A DNA stretch of 35,288 bases from a bacterium. GTDB taxonomy: Bacteria; Planctomycetota; UBA1135; GCA-002686595. Each line of letters begins with the position of its first letter. Positions within the stretch are counted from its first letter, which is position 1. The position numbers were made by a program, and so were the translations under genes. The notes beneath the pieces are model-generated. The model was not told the origin of the DNA and did not search any database. It was given only the letters and a program-made list of their open reading frames with translations. The stretch covers positions 1 to 35,288 of the forward strand of contig JAAELL010000430.1 in the NCBI GenBank assembly GCA_024226735.1, written 5' to 3'. Shown piece by piece: positions 34,046-35,288 of the stretch.

Positions 34046-35163
34046 GCTCGATGGCCGAGAACGACGAAGCGCTGGCCCAGGCGAGCGCGACGCTGCGGCT
34101 CCAGGCCCCGCGCCCGTCGCTGCACCGCGCCGGCGCCGCGCTCGCCGAGCCGTCCGAACAGCTCGCGCTGCTCCGACGAACCGCCGTGACGGACCTCTCC
34201 GGCGGCGACTTCGACCGCCACCTCGAACGTGCCGAGCGCTTTCCCCTGCGCGCGAGCGGCATCGAGGTCTTCCAGGTCAACGTGGGTCGGGTCTGCAACC
34301 AGACGTGCTCGCACTGCCACGTCGACGCCGGACCGGACCGCGAAGAGGTCATGACCCGCGCGACCGCCGAGCTCGCGATGCGCGTGCTCTCCGAGACCGA
34401 CATCCCGACGGTCGACATCACCGGCGGCGCCCCCGAGCTGTGCCCGCAGTTCGAGTACCTCGTCACCGAATCACGTCGACTCGAGCGCCGCGTCATCGAC
34501 CGCTGCAACCTGACCATCCTGCTCTCGCCCCCCTTCGAGCACCTCCCCGCGTTCTTCGCCGACAACCAGGTCGAGGTCGTCTGCTCGCTACCCCATTACC
34601 GAGCACTCGGAACGGACAAGCAGCGCGGCGCCGGCGTCCACGAAGCGTCGATCGAGGCCCTGAAACGGCTGAACGCCGTCGGCTACGGCCGCGAGGGCTC
34701 GGGCCTCGAGCTCGTGCTCGTCACCAATCCCGTCGGCGCTTTTCTTCCCGCGGGGCAGGAGTCGCTCGAGGCGGATTGGAAACGCGAGATGAAGCGCCTG
34801 CACGGCGTCGACTTCAACGCGCTGTTCACGATCACGAACATGCCGATCAGCCGCTATCTGGAGTGGCTCGAGTCTTCCGGGAATCTGGACGACTACATGC
34901 AGCGGCTCGTCGATGCGTTCAATCCGGTTGCGGCGGATGGGGTGATGTGTCGGACGACGCTGTCGGTGGGTTGGGACGGGGCGCTCTACGATTGTGATTT
35001 CAATCAGATGCTCGATCTGACGGTGGGCCGTGGGGTGCCGGGGCATTTGAGGGAGTTCGATCTCGAGCCGTTGGCGGGGCGGCGGGTCGTGACGCGGCGG
35101 CATTGTTTTGGGTGCACGGCGGGGAGTGGGTCGTCGTGTGGGGGGCAGATTTCGGAGGGGTAG
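34042..35163 (+). CDS. arsS: Arsenosugar biosynthesis radical SAM protein ArsS
   Basis: Radical SAM enzyme that builds 5'-deoxy-5'-dimethylarsinoyl-adenosine, the precursor of arsenosugars, from S-adenosylmethionine and dimethylated arsenic. The iron-sulfur cluster motif is CNQTCSHC (Cys85, Cys89, Cys92), followed by DITGGAPELCPQF. The C-terminal DUF3641-type region includes CRTTLSVGWDGALYDCDFNQ. The Cys-rich end is HCFGCTAGSGSSCGG (Cys355, Cys358, Cys366). Some family members are selenoproteins; this one has cysteine codons and no in-frame TGA. The start is GTG overlapping the previous stop, with an ATG three codons later (34051) as alternative. No arsM methyltransferase is in the window. 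The last roughly 100 codons use strikingly different synonymous codons. Confidence 0.92.
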   Translation: MSSMAENDEALAQASATLRLQAPRPSLHRAGAALAEPSEQLALLRRTAVTDLSGGDFDRHLERAERFPLRASGIEVFQVNVGRVCNQTCSHCHVDAGPDREEVMTRATAELAMRVLSETDIPTVDITGGAPELCPQFEYLVTESRRLERRVIDRCNLTILLSPPFEHLPAFFADNQVEVVCSLPHYRALGTDKQRGAGVHEASIEALKRLNAVGYGREGSGLELVLVTNPVGAFLPAGQESLEADWKREMKRLHGVDFNALFTITNMPISRYLEWLESSGNLDDYMQRLVDAFNPVAADGVMCRTTLSVGWDGALYDCDFNQMLDLTVGRGVPGHLREFDLEPLAGRRVVTRRHCFGCTAGSGSSCGGQISEG

Positions 35164-35168
35164 TGGGG

Positions 35169-35182
35169 GGGGCTGCGGCCCC
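35169..35182 (+). terminator. Probable intrinsic terminator of the arsS operon
   Basis: GGGGC (35169-35173) pairs with GCCCC (35178-35182) around TGCG, followed by the pyrimidine/T-rich run GTTCCCTTTCTTG. It sits six bases after the arsS stop. Confidence 0.55.
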
Positions 35183-35202
35183 GTTCCCTTTCTTGTGCCG
35201 TT

Positions 35203-35288
35203 GCTCTTCTTCTGCCTTTGGCTTTCGTTCGTGAACGTGCCCGCTTGCGTGCCCGTGCCCGAACGAAAGCCAAAGGCAGAAGAAGAGC
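35203..35288. repeat. Perfect 29-base inverted repeat at the window end
   Basis: The 29 bases at 35203-35231 (beginning GCTCTTCTTCTGCCTTTGGC) are the exact reverse complement of 35260-35288. The 28-base spacer contains GTGCCCG three times together with its edge (35237, 35249, 35255). One arm is nearly all pyrimidine on the plus strand for its first 12 bases, and the element is far lower in GC than the rest of the window. The right arm ends exactly at the last base given, so its true length is unknown. It may be a terminator, a mobile-element end or a joining artefact. Confidence 0.8.

Noticed and set aside
35090..35163. Selenocysteine codon in ArsS
   Set aside because: The C-terminal motif uses TGT/TGC codons throughout and the frame ends at an ordinary TAG.

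Overview
The window is very GC-rich, densely coded DNA from a Gram-negative-type bacterium. Lipoprotein signal peptides, a TolC-family outer-membrane factor and a type IV pilus all imply two membranes. Large glycine-rich secreted lipoproteins, a HEAT-like lipoprotein, a sulfatase-fold protein and sparse Shine-Dalgarno sites fit a planctomycete-like genome. That placement is an inference from gene content; no marker gene here settles it. No rRNA, tRNA, CRISPR array, insertion sequence or prophage was recognised.

Layout. (1) 179-5319: type IV pilus block pilT-pilB-pilC followed, after a strong hairpin and a 267-base leader, by a pilin gene. (2) 5320-5678: non-coding stretch with a terminator hairpin and two abutting 80-base structured repeats whose stems differ by compensatory base changes. 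(3) 5679-7423, minus strand: a HEAT-like lipoprotein gene and a tatD nuclease, overlapping. (4) 7424-14409: a divergent intergenic region with two overlapping palindromes, then two paralogous lipoproteins of more than 1,000 residues with an Ig-like N-terminal domain and a glycine-rich beta-helix-like C-terminal part. (5) 14545-17649: amidohydrolase, NrnA-type DHH phosphoesterase and metallophosphoesterase. (6) 17675-18571, minus: proline dehydrogenase. (7) 18644-25497: cutA, a DASS/SLC13 transporter, a sulfatase-fold lipoprotein that has lost its metal ligands, and two multi-pass membrane proteins, each junction being an ATGA four-base overlap. A secreted protein of unknown function follows. 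(8) 26546-32029: a complete tripartite efflux set (TolC-like lipoprotein, MacA-like adaptor, MacB-like ATPase and permease). (9) 32036-33550, minus: comM. (10) 33713-35163: an AhpD-like protein and the radical SAM enzyme ArsS of arsenosugar synthesis. The window closes with a terminator-like hairpin and a perfect 29-base inverted repeat of unusually low GC.

The genes form several independent functional groups: pilus assembly and retraction, cell-surface lipoproteins, RNA/nucleotide turnover, membrane and envelope functions of unknown purpose, drug/lipid-type efflux, and arsenic metabolism. The least explained parts are the coupled transporter/pseudo-sulfatase/membrane-protein operon, the tandem structured repeats, the paired giant lipoproteins, and the abrupt change of synonymous codon choice at the 3' end of arsS.
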